The notes below the pieces were generated by a model, which had not been told where the DNA came from, searched no databases, and was given only the letters and a program-made list of their open reading frames with translations. Both the position numbers and the translations under genes were made by a program. 64,000 nt of DNA from Adiantum capillus-veneris (Eukaryota; Streptophyta; Polypodiopsida; Polypodiales; Pteridaceae): positions 156,237,592-156,301,591 of the forward strand of contig CM043943.1 of NCBI GenBank assembly GCA_014529385.2. Reading direction: 5' to 3'. Positions 55,637 to 64,000 of the stretch are shown piece after piece. Every line of letters starts with the position of its first letter. Within the stretch, counting starts at the first letter, position 1.

Positions 55637-57224
55637 TGTAACATTTAATGGTCTAAAAACTATGTGTAGCGGAAATTAGCATGAACATAGTGGGCATTTC
55701 ATTAGAATAGATTCCTAATGAGAATTACAAGAGTGCTTGGGTGGAGAGAGCAACAAAAACCATAACACCTAGTTAGATAGCATCAACAATACTTTCAAAA
55801 GAGAGAGAAATTAAGCTATTGACAACAGTTGAGGACCAGATTTGCATGGAGCCGGTCCCCCCTCCAAAAGGCTTTGTATTATGGTTTCTCCCATCAAGAG
55901 AGACATTGTACAATACAATTCTTTGTGTTCCTGCAAGACTAGCTAGTGCAATGAAGATGAAAGCTTCATACACTAAGCAAAACACTTAACAAACACAACT
56001 TTAATTATCCCCGTTCTCATACCCAAGACCTCACACACCTTCGAAGATGGTGAGAGCTAGCAGGGTATGAGAGTAGATTGAGAGGAAGAAGGAGTATCTT
56101 ACGAGAAAGATGTACATCTCCTCACATAATCACTCATATTATCATAGCTTTAGCTTAGTAATTAGCTTGGTAGAGGAGATGAGCATACATTGAAGCTTGG
56201 CTCTTGGTTGGATTTGCATCCACAAGCCAAGAGTGTGTCGTTGTAGGCTTCTATCTCACAAGCTTGGAGTAGGTGATGAGCTCTCCATTAAAGCTTGGGA
56301 AGAGATAGTCTTCTTTTTCTTCACACATGAGATTGTGTGAGTGTGTGTGTGATAATGCCTTGCAAAAATCAGCCCCCTCTCTCTCTTGGGCGAGCCCTCT
56401 TGCTATTTGCTCTTCCTGAGCCCTCATTGGCTCTCCCCAAGTCAAGCCAATGATTATTAAGCAGCATAAGTGATGGCCTTCTGACATGTGTCCCCCTTTC
56501 CCCTTTTGTGAGAGCTTTAGGTTATTAAATAATTAAACTAAACTCTCATTGGACCCCTTTGCCTCCTGGCCAATAGGAATCAAGCAAGCCATTGGGCTCC
56601 TGAATGCTCATTGGACCCCTTGTGAGACTGCCCAATAGTCTTCTAGGAGACTTAATTCTCATTGGTTTCTTTTATTAAATGTTTTTAAATTAATTAAACT
56701 AGATTTCCTCTAGCTTAATTCTCATTGGTCCACCTCCAAGGCCATCCATTAGGAATTGGGCACACCTTGTGGGCATCTGGGCTAGGGAGCTGACATGTGT
56801 CCCTAATTCCCTTTGTGTAAAGGGAGCCTGTATGTGTGTGTGTGACTTTCTCTCTCATCCCCTACCTTTAGGGCTCGCCCCCTCATGTGTAGGGATGTGT
56901 GTTGACTTTGGAGAGCACACAAAGCATCCAATTCCCCCTAAGCTTTAACCCTTTGGACACAACCTTTCAATTTTGGAACCTTAGCATTTTGGAAGTCTTA
57001 ATGGGCTGACTCTTCGGGTCTTTTTAGCCCATTGTTGCACATGGCTCTTTTTCAGATGGCCCCCCCTTTGGATCCCTATTTTCCCTCCTTTGGATCCCTA
57101 CTGTGGCCGGTCTGCTAGCTTAACCAATATTCTAGCTTTTTCTCCCCTGGCACTTCCCCACATTAAATGATCATTTTAATATGAGAAAATCATTTAGGAG
57201 AATTAGATATTGATTATTATGACA
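55637..57224 (-). repeat. full LTR of G3 (shared)
   Basis: 1,588 bp, TGTAACATTTAATGG ... ATTATTATGACA, flanked by a primer site on the left and a polypurine tract (reverse CAAGAGAGAGGTAA) on the right. End-to-end relative of the solo LTR in G2. Confidence 0.93.
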
Positions 57225-57582
57225 TTACCTCTCTCTTGAAATCATAGTCGTCCTCGACTATGGTGTAGAGAAGATAAAGCATATTCATGAGTCGTTTTCT
57301 TAGCGGGTAGAGGATCCCTATGTTACCCTATGGCATCATTCCACAATGGATGACTTGTCCATTTGGCGCTTGAGAGCCTGAGGCTGCCGCAAGCATGTCT
57401 GCACATTAGTCCTATCAATCTTCCATAGTAGAGTGACAAGCTCTACTTGGTGTTTGGGAGACGTCGTCTCCGCAAACTTGATCTAAGCATGCATACTACT
57501 TCATTTTTGTGCACAATAAAGAAAAAGAGAGTCTTATAAGACAAAAAAAACTTTGTTCATTTTTAACATTTTGTACATTTGC

Positions 57583-58500
57583 TTACTCTTGGGAAGCATT
57601 GTAAGCATTGACAAGGTTTAGGTTATCCTTTAATTGTATGCCTTGCATCCATCTAGCATCTTCAAACGGATAATTCTTAAACTTAATAAGATATCGTCGG
57701 ATAGTCTTACCGCCTCTTAATACCTTGTCTTCATGTAGGAGAATGGACTCGGGCTGCAGCACCTCCTCTTGGTCCTCGATCTCCGGTGGGTCTTCAATAG
57801 TTAGTTCTTGAGGTGGCTCTCCTTTGTAAGGATTTAATAGGATCACACGGAAAGCATTGTGTATGATCCAATGATTGGGCAACTTGAGTTGATAGGCCAT
57901 CTCATTGATTGGCCTAAGAATCTGGAAGGGACCATAGTACCTTTTTGCTAGTTTAGCATAGTACTTTTGGTGGCCCGTAGGATTCTTGCCCGTCGTGTGC
58001 CTTAATCGAGCCTTGGGAAACTTTAACAAGACCCAATCGTTTTCTTTAAAGGCTTGGGCTCTTTTGTGCTTGTCAGCAACAGCCTTTTGCCTTTGTTGTG
58101 AGATAGAGATAGCATCCTTAATCTTTTGAAAAGATTCTTGTAGGTCTCGGCTATACTCATCTGCAGCGAAGATCTTCCCATGTACCTTAAGTAGCAAGGG
58201 ACTTTTTGATCTTCCCTCAATTACCTCGAAAGGTGCTTTTCCCATGGAAGTATGTACAGTGTTATTGTAAGCATACTCCACTAAGGGTAAGTACTTCTCC
58301 CATTGGGATCTTTGATCTACTTCCGTTACATAGGCTTTTAGTAGATCGAGAATTGTTAGGTTAGCTATTTCACTTTGGCCATCCGTTTGTGGATGATAGG
58401 CCGAAGAGAAGTTTAGCCTTGTTCCTAAATTCTCAAAGCAACCCTTCCAGAAATTACTGGTCATTCTAGGATCTCTATCCGACACTATGGACATTGGCAA
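57583..58500 (-). pseudogene. G3b integrase C-terminal half with chromodomain-like end
   Basis: An uninterrupted 305-codon reverse-strand frame. It opens in the integrase core just before the second acidic motif (IVSDRDPRM), passes FSSAYHPQTDGQSEIANLT (third acidic residue), the YNNTVHTSMGKAPFEVI block and the basic DWVLLKFPKARLRHTTGK. It ends with the chromodomain-like RYLIKFKNYPFEDARW and stops at 57583-57585. It is about 85-90% similar by eye to the same part of G2 (37454-38350). The N-terminal half, RT, protease and gag are removed by a deletion at 58500, with a 17-bp filler at the join. The frame itself is intact, unlike G2. Confidence 0.92.
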
Positions 58501-58513
58501 GCATGCATACTAC

Positions 58514-58850
58514 TTTTAGGGCTCGCCCCCTCATGTGTAGGGATGTGTGTTGACTTTGGAGAGCACACAAAGCATCCAATTCCCCCTAAGCTTTAACCCT
58601 TTGGACACAACCTTTGAATTTTGGAACCTTAGCATTTTGGAAGTCTTAATGGGCTGACCCTTAGGGTCTTTTTAGCCCATTGTTGCACATGGCTCTTTTA
58701 CAGATGGCCCCCCCTTTGGATCCCTACTGTGGCCGGTCTGCTAGCTAAACCAATATTCTAGCTTTTTCTCCCCTGGCACTTCCCCACATTAAATGATCGG
58801 TTTAATATGAGAAAATCATTTAGGAGAATTAGATATTGATTATTATGACA
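58514..58850 (-). repeat. truncated LTR of G3b
   Basis: TTTAGGGCTCGCCCCCTCA to ATTATTATGACA matches the right-hand 340 bp of the full LTR (56867-57224) with a small internal deletion. It ends exactly at the LTR terminus, so it is the outer right end of the tandem element. Confidence 0.92.
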
Positions 58851-59034
58851 TCTTAAGTCTAACCTAATATAAATCTTAACCTAATCTTAAGTCTAACCTA
58901 ATTTTAAATTTAGCATAAATTTTAAATATAAGTTAATTGTAATCTAACTTAATCTTAGATCTTAATCTAACCTAACCTTAAATGTAATTTAAATTTAAGC
59001 TAACCCTAAATCTTAATATAACATTTCATTAATT
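58851..59034. other. AT-rich CTAACCT-like low-complexity stretch
   Basis: Repeats of CTTAACCTAA, TCTAACCTAA and AACCCTAAATC without fixed period. It resembles a decayed telomere-type repeat (CCCTAAA) but is too degenerate to call. Confidence 0.5.
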
Positions 59035-59232
59035 CATATTTTCTCTACTTTTTTTATCAATCTCTCTCTCTTTGTTTTTTCTCTCTTTTCATCTTCTCCT
59101 CCTCTCTCTCTCTCTTTGTTTTCTCTCTCTCTCTCTCTCAATGTGTGTGTTATGCATTCTTTGTTATGCATGTGTGTGTAATTTTTTGTACATTCAATGT
59201 GTGTGTATGTGTTTTGTATATACATGTGTATA

Positions 59233-59298
<66 letters not shown>

Positions 59299-59303
59299 AA
59301 CAA

Positions 59304-59360
<57 letters not shown>

Positions 59361-59422
59361 GAGAGGGGAAGGGAACATGAGAGGGAGGAGAGGGAAGGAG
59401 CATACATGCCTCTCCTTCCTCT

Positions 59423-59520
<98 letters not shown>

Positions 59521-59525
59521 GGGGC
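59035..59525. repeat. compound microsatellite cluster: TC, GT, GA and a 30-G run
   Basis: TC runs (59235-59294), GT (59304-59321), GA (59323-59370), GT (59427-59482) and 30 G (59490-59519) follow each other. Open frames over this block encode only repetitive residues. It lies inside the CACTA element, right of G3. Confidence 0.95.
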
Positions 59526-59639
59526 GAAGAGAGAGAGAAGGAGGAAGAGGAACGAGTTTACCTGTTTTGCTAGAGCGCCGGAACTCAGATCTAAGATCTG
59601 AGTTTTTGGTGCTCTTGGCTTATTTTTTACCCTTGTCAG

Positions 59640-59762
59640 GCGTCACTATGCAACAAAGAGTATAGGGACGCTCATAGTAGTGATGAGCATAGCGATGCCG
59701 TGGATTTTAACATTTGAGCGTCGCACTGCTAGCGTCACTAATATGAAGAACCTCTTGTAGTG
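59640..59762. repeat. right terminal inverted repeat and subterminal repeats of CACTA
   Basis: Ends AACCTCTTGTAGTG, the inverse of the left end, followed by GTT. Inside it are GCGTCACTA, GGACGCTCATA, GAGCGTCGCAC and AGCGTCACTA, the same family as the subterminal repeats on the left. Confidence 0.88.
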
Positions 59763-59765
59763 GTT

Positions 59766-60160
59766 TAGGTTGTACCACAACACGATAGGGGGGGTGACTA
59801 CGATTTACAATTGACATGCCTCCATATCCTGGTGAAGCCTTTGCCTTTTAGTTTGCTTTGTTTTTCTTCTTCAGCTCCTTTTGAAGTTATTTTTCTTTGG
59901 CCAGCATTTTCTTATCCTCCTTCATGTCTGACATCATCTTCTGGGAGAGCTTCGCTTTTTGGTTCTTCTTGTCCTCCATACCTATGATTTGTAGATGTGG
60001 GTGAGTCCAACATTGTGCACTCAAGGTGCTTTATATAACCATGATTCACTCAACCCAAACATGTGTCATGGTGTGGTTGAGCTTGTCTCGTGCTATGTGC
60101 CACCTTTAATGCACTGGTATTAATGCAATCATTAGGGCAGCTAAAATGACATCATGGAAT
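59766..60160. other. flank of the CACTA, no gene recognised
   Basis: Shares ACATGCCTCCATAT with the left flank of the CACTA (48645-48665). Nothing else recognised before the TATA box at 60164. Confidence 0.5.
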
Positions 60161-60163
60161 TCC

Positions 60164-60170
60164 TATAAAT
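60164..60170 (+). promoter_or_regulatory. TATA box ahead of the 60.3-kb pseudogene
   Basis: TATAAAT stands 98 bases upstream of the ATG at 60268, with a pyrimidine-rich stretch (TTCTTCTTTCCTCTCTTTG) about 30 bases downstream, the usual layout of a plant core promoter. Confidence 0.5.
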
Positions 60171-60267
60171 ATGAGATTCTTCTTTCCTCTCTTTGTACTC
60201 CACACTCCTAGTTAGAGCCTTCTTACTCATGCCCTTACCTTTAAAGATTTGTTGCCTCCTTCCACAA

Positions 60268-61512
60268 ATGGATCCCTTCTAGATCGAGATAGAGGAGGAG
60301 CTACCTTGCTCTAAGGAGGCACCTAAGCACAAGCTCTTCCAATTTCCCTACCAAATTTTCATTCAGCAATGAGAGAAGGAAATGAAGGCAAAATTTCATC
60401 TAGGCTTCTCATTGCAAGAGTGCCTTACTTCTACAAGAGATTTCCTTGCAGAGTTTCAACAGTAGACCTACAAGCGATAGACAGTTAGCGGCACATTTGA
60501 GTTCGAGGATTCTCGATATGTCCATATGAAAGACATAAGTTCTAATCTTTTAAGAAATATGTTTTCTACAGGAGAAGCCTCAAGCTTCCAGTGCATTTGC
60601 ATAGGAATGACATCAAATGTCATATACATAATCGGAAGTGTCGTGTGACAGAATATTATGTTAGATTCATACTATTTTTGAATGTCATTCTAGATGACCA
60701 TCGGGACACAACAGAGGCGATAAAGAGTAGTCGGCCCTCGGATCGCTAGTGATGAGTTAGTGCGACCACCAAGTGATGGTTTATGTGTATCAAAACGTGT
60801 CTTGCTGCCAGAGGGATCTTTGCCAACAAATGTGCTCCCTACCATCCCCATCAATGAGCATTACTATGTAATTCTTAATGACATGAAAATGTTTGACTTG
60901 AGAGAGGACTACTGCCTTGCTATAGTTGCTCATAATCTACTAGAGGATGGTAGTATAATTGACCCTGCCAATGATAAGTACTCTGCCATGGATGCGCATG
61001 TAACAGCGGGTGAGTTTGTTGAACCAACAGAGGCATTAGCAATGGTTTACCAGGATGTAGCCGCATGTGCCACAACGCTCCCAACAAAGTCAAAGTTCAA
61101 GGCGATACCGAAAAGGTTTAAAACCACAAGATTGGGGAGAAATGATCCATCAATGACATTTGCACCACCGTCATCCTCTGCAAACAAGAGCACACTTGAC
61201 TTATGGAATCCTGCATTGGTTGAAGAAGATGAAAACAAAAATTATAATTCTATGAAAATAATTTTCATAGATGAAGAGTTTCATGTGTATGTACCAACAC
61301 TTGGATTTAATTTTCATAGCTCGTAGTCTATGATGATGAGTTCAATCCTCGTCCTTGTGAACGAGGCAAGGGAGATTTGGAAAAGAATTCTTTCCTGGGA
61401 TAGTACCTGGAGAATTTGAGCGCCCCAAATTTCCCTTGCTCTCATTCCAACTTCTCTGAGGACAAGGCTAAATTCTCTCTTTTTGTATTGAAGACACTCT
61501 CAAGATATCTAG
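60268..61512 (+). pseudogene. unrecognised decayed coding region, interrupted by C4
   Basis: From ATG 60268 one frame runs with stops at TAG 60280, TGA about 60370 and two TAGs near 60460-60480, a double frameshift at 60640-60740, and then a 188-codon open stretch (60760-61326). The open stretch includes LPTNVLPTIPINEHYYVILND, FDLREDYCLAIVAHNLLED and KFKAIPKRFKTTRLGRND. After the stop at 61326 coding-like text goes on in another frame (VYDDEFNPRPCERG, NFPCSHSNFSEDKAKFSLFV) up to the C4 LTR at 61513. Each of the first four stops would read Gln or Arg after one C-to-T reversal, and that reading suits the context. No domain is recognised. It could be a decayed host gene or an unknown element ORF. 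Confidence 0.5.
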
Positions 61513-61552
61513 TGAAGGTGCCACGAGAAGCGTGTGCGAGTGCAAGGGCAAG

Positions 61553-61602
<50 letters not shown>

Positions 61603-61723
61603 ACTATTGGGTGGAGCGCAGCTCCTTATTCCTTTGTGTTAAAGAATAAGTGTAGTTATGGTTAAGTTAGTAGTTGGGTTAGTAGTAAGTGGGATGTCCG
61701 GCCAGTTGGCCTGAATCCCAACA
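61513..61723 (-). repeat. 3' LTR of C4
   Basis: 211 bp; reverse strand TGTTGGGATTCAGG ... GCACCTTCA. A GA/CT run (61555-61600) lies inside it. The boundary at 61513 is set by similarity to the C1 LTR end and the TG...CA rule. Confidence 0.78.
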
Positions 61724-61792
61724 AACTCCCACTTGAAGGCCACCACGGCCCAAGTGACCTGGTATGTACAACCATGAAGCAATCTAGTGGCT

Positions 61793-62915
61793 TCAACCTA
61801 TACCCATCAACTCACTGCAATGTATTAACCTCTCCAAAGCTAAGCCTTTTGTCAAAGCATCTGTTGGGTTGTCATCAGTGTGTACCTTGACCAGATCAAT
61901 GAGCTTTTTGACCAAAAAATCTCTCACGAGATGATACCTAACTTCAATGTGTTTCAATTTGGAGTGAAACACAAGATTCCTTGCCAATGCAAGAGCACTA
62001 TGACTATCAGAATATATCACTGGAGTCTCATCAATGCCAAGATTTCTGACCAAGCAAGATAACCATACAGCCTCTTTACTTGCATCCAACAACGCAACGT
62101 ACTCTGCTTCCGTAGTGGAAGACAACGTACAATCTTGAAGACATGACCTCCAAGATACTGTTGCTCCAGTAAATATGAAGATATAGCCAGATGTCGATCT
62201 CCTATTGTCGACACAACTCACAAAGTCTGCATCAACATAACCCATGATGGATGCATCACAGTTCCCGAAGTGTAAACACATGTTGATCATACCTTTGAGG
62301 TACCTAAGAATGTGCTTCACTGCTTCCCAATGCTTGCTGCTAGGATTTGCCATATATCGACTCACCACTCCCACTGCAAAAGCAATGTCTGGCCTTGTGA
62401 CCACCATAGCACTACCCACTGCCAAAGAATATGGTACCTTAGCCATTTCTGCTCGCTCAGCATCAGATTTGGGTGCATCTTCCTTGCTGAGTTTCAAGAA
62501 TGCCTGCATTGGGGTACTCAATGCTTCCCCCCCCTGCATATTGAAATGTTGCAAAACTTTCTCAATGTATGTTTCTTGAGATGACTCAAGAATACGATGT
62601 TTGCAATCTCTTTTGATTCACATGCCAAGAAAGTGTGTAGCATCCCCCAAATATTTCATTGCAAATTTTTTTTGCTAAGTGTTTTCTTCAAGTTGACAAT
62701 CTCAGCAATGGATTTCCTAGCTATAAGGATGTCATCAACATATAGAACTAGAATTATCATCGAGCCATCATCTAGCTTTCTCATGTACAAGCAGTGATCC
62801 TCTTCGCTCCTTTTATACCCTTGAGACCTCATACATGAATCAAATTTATGATACCATTGCCATGAACCCTACTTTAAGTCATAAAGTGTCTTTTTGAGCT
62901 TACATACTAGCTCCT
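61793..62915 (-). pseudogene. C4 reverse transcriptase C-terminal part and RNase H
   Basis: Reverse strand. The YVDD box stands at 62731-62742 in ILVLYVDDILIA, in a broken frame (62600-62915). The frame 62554-61793 then runs from MQHFNMQGGEALSTPM through YSLAVGSAMVVTRPDIAFAVGVVSRYM, where a few codons of the usual SLMYAM-CTRPD are missing. Next are DADFVSCVDNRRSTSGYIF, SSTTEAEYVALLDASKEAVWL, YSDSHSALALARN and KHIEVRYHLVRD, ending TKGLALERL. The RNase H part is intact apart from the small deletion. Confidence 0.92.
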
Positions 62916-63640
62916 CATGAGATGCGTTCTCCTGAACAAACCCGCTGCTGCATGTAAACATCCTCATATAGATCCCCGTGAAGAAATGTTGTCTTCACAT
63001 CCATTTGGACAAGTTCCATGTCCTCAATCGCTACAAGACCAAGTACGGTTCTAAGCATTGTCATCTTGACCACAGGCGAGAAGATTTCATCAAAATCGAC
63101 TCCCTTTTGCTGTTTGAACCCTTTGGCTACAAGTCTAGCCTTGTACTTTGGATTTGGATCACCTGAGGTAAACTTCTTCTTGTAGACCCATTTGCAAGGT
63201 AAATATTTTGCATCATTTGGCAGTTCTACCAAGTCCCAAGTGTCATTAGCTAGAATCAAGTTATACTCAAATTCCATAGCCTGCTCCCATTGCACCACAT
63301 CATCTGTCAACATGGCTTCTTAGTAGCAGATTGGCTCACCACAATCGGTCAACATGATGTAATCAAGACCTGACTCAAAACACGCAAGTGGACGAGAGAC
63401 TCTAGTAGACCGTCTCACTCCTTGACCATTGCTATCCCCTCCCTCTGGAGCATTGGTAGTGGAAGGTACAACACTAGCCCGCTGAGTTGATTTCACTGTC
63501 TCTGAGGCAACATCCTCAAAAGTGACTCTCCGAACCTCTATTTCCTTGATAGGTTGTTTATGCATCTTTGACTCATTGAAGATCACATCTAAAGTACGGA
63601 TGACTCCACGAGATTTCGGGTGCCAGAGACGACATCCCAT
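62915..63640 (-). pseudogene. C4 integrase C-terminus and RT N-terminal part
   Basis: The reverse strand pieces are 63640-63320 (MGCRLWHPKSRGVIRTLDVIF, the integrase C-terminal phrase, then a Ser/Thr-rich linker with RRSTRVSRPLACF and DYIMLTDCGEP) and 63313-62915 (VQWEQAMEFEYNLILANDTWDL, CKWVYKKKFTSGD, ARLVAKGFKQQKGVDFDEIFSPVVKM, QMDVKTTFLHGDL). One stop near 63316 separates them. The second piece ends out of frame after VYMQQ. Confidence 0.92.
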
Positions 63641-64000
63641 CTCTCCATCTGCACCATATCCAATGAAAATACATTTGTGACTTTAGCTCTAACTTATGTC
63701 GAAGTTGTTTAGGCACGTGAGCATAAGCTTCACAACCAAAAACACATAGATGTTCATGGTGGGGCTTATGTTTAGACCATAACTCTTCTGGAATCTCATA
63801 ATTCAATGGCGTACTAGGCGAACGATTTATGATGTGCACTGCTATCAAGACGGCTTCTGCCCAAAAGCCTTGTGTGAGATTTTCCATAGAAAGCATGGTT
63901 GTGACTCTTTCCTGAAACGTACGATTAATGCGCTCAGCAACTCCATTCTGAGCTAGTGTGTATGGTGCAGTAAACTGCCTTTTAATCCTTCTTTTAGCAC
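63573..64000 (-). pseudogene. C4 integrase core end
   Basis: Reverse strand. LTQGFWAEAVLIAVHIINRSP, YEIPEELWSKHKPHHEHLCVFGCEAYAHVPKQ (63573-63896) are the stretch between the DDE core and the C-terminal GYR box. Right of 63896 an ERVTTMLS-like and ELAERINRT-like stretch is readable in another frame to the window edge (third acidic residue). The remainder of the element is outside the window. Confidence 0.9.

Larger units (their letters stand above)
53640..58850 (-). mobile_element. tandem gypsy pair G3 sharing one LTR, both ends deleted
   Basis: On the reverse strand the order is truncated 5' LTR (58850-58515), integrase C-terminal half (58500-57583), polypurine tract, full LTR (57224-55637), primer site, gag (55215-53640). 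One LTR therefore serves as the 3' LTR of the right element and the 5' LTR of the left one. Such tandem arrangements arise by unequal recombination between LTR elements. The right member has lost everything from mid-integrase to inside its 5' LTR; the left member has lost all after gag. Confidence 0.88.
48687..59762 (-). mobile_element. CACTA (En/Spm) DNA transposon with nested gypsy sequence
   Basis: Terminal inverted repeats CACTACAAGAGGTT (48687-48700) and AACCTCTTGTAGTG (59749-59762) are perfect over 14 bp. Flanking 3-bp target duplications are GTT (48684-48686 and 59763-59765). Subterminal AGCGACGC-type repeats lie inside both ends. A TNP2-type transposase and a second CACTA gene are found on the reverse strand in the left half. 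The right half holds gypsy G3 and simple repeats, and the N-terminal part of the transposase is missing. The element cannot move by itself, but its ends look intact enough to be moved by a relative. Confidence 0.92.
61513..64000 (-). mobile_element. Ty1/copia element C4, reverse strand (runs off the window)
   Basis: 3' LTR (61513-61723), purine tract (reverse CCTTCAAGTGGGAGTT), RNase H, RT and integrase in reverse-strand order. It is related to C1 by its LTR ends and by RNase H and RT phrases. The left target duplication would be TCTAG (61508-61512); the other is outside the window. Confidence 0.93.

Overview
The window is nuclear DNA from a plant with a large, repeat-rich genome. It is packed almost end to end with nested transposable elements: Ty1/copia and Ty3/gypsy LTR retrotransposons with initiator-Met-tRNA primer sites, a CACTA DNA transposon with a plant-type TNP2 transposase, and long CT/GT/GA/G simple repeats. 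I see no rRNA or tRNA gene and no clearly intact host gene. The gypsy polymerase at 3.8-8.3 kb reminds me of elements common in ferns and conifers. That is a guess from memory; the species cannot be read from the window.

Layout. 1-3777: 3' part of a copia element (C1), inserted into the protease region of a Tat/Athila-like gypsy element (G1, pol 3778-8283). G1 carries an extra 433-codon ORF with a second protease-like domain (8208-9509). 9.5-11.2 kb is non-coding. 11.2-12.2 kb is a tandem array of ~280-bp units, each with a 24-26-bp palindrome. A complete reverse-strand copia (C2, 12198-17300, AAAAC target duplication) sits inside that array. Next comes an unrecognised, decayed ~1,140-codon reading frame rich in coiled coil (17367-20786), then a polypurine tract and a probable LTR (P1). 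On the reverse strand at 21.8-26.5 kb is a second element of similar plan (P2): an LTR-like end, a ~290-bp tandem array with palindromes of different sequence, and a decayed ORF with a damaged zinc knuckle.

26.6-28.9 kb is a deleted copia (C3). 29.6-33.1 kb and 34.4-48.1 kb are two copies of a segmental duplication. The second copy is split by a 10.5-kb chromodomain gypsy element (G2, 35465-45975, ACACA target duplication), which itself has a solo LTR of a sister family inserted exactly in its primer-binding site (42753-44342, ACCAA target duplication). 48687-59762 is a CACTA transposon (14-bp inverted ends, GTT target duplication). Its transposase is truncated against a tandem, internally deleted gypsy pair (G3, 53.6-58.85 kb). 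60.27-61.5 kb is an unrecognised decayed coding region behind a TATA box, cut by a further reverse-strand copia (C4) that runs off the window.

How the parts relate. The order of events can be read from the nesting: C1 into G1; C2 into the P1 array; G2 into the duplication and then a solo LTR into G2; G3 within the CACTA; C4 into the pseudogene. Every coding region except the G1 accessory ORF and a few fragments carries stops or frameshifts, so most of the window is a graveyard. C2 (LTRs 5 differences in 227 bp) and C1 (one stop, one frameshift) look youngest. The most unusual material is the pair of palindrome-bearing leader arrays next to unrecognised ORFs (P1, P2), and the second protease-like domain in G1.
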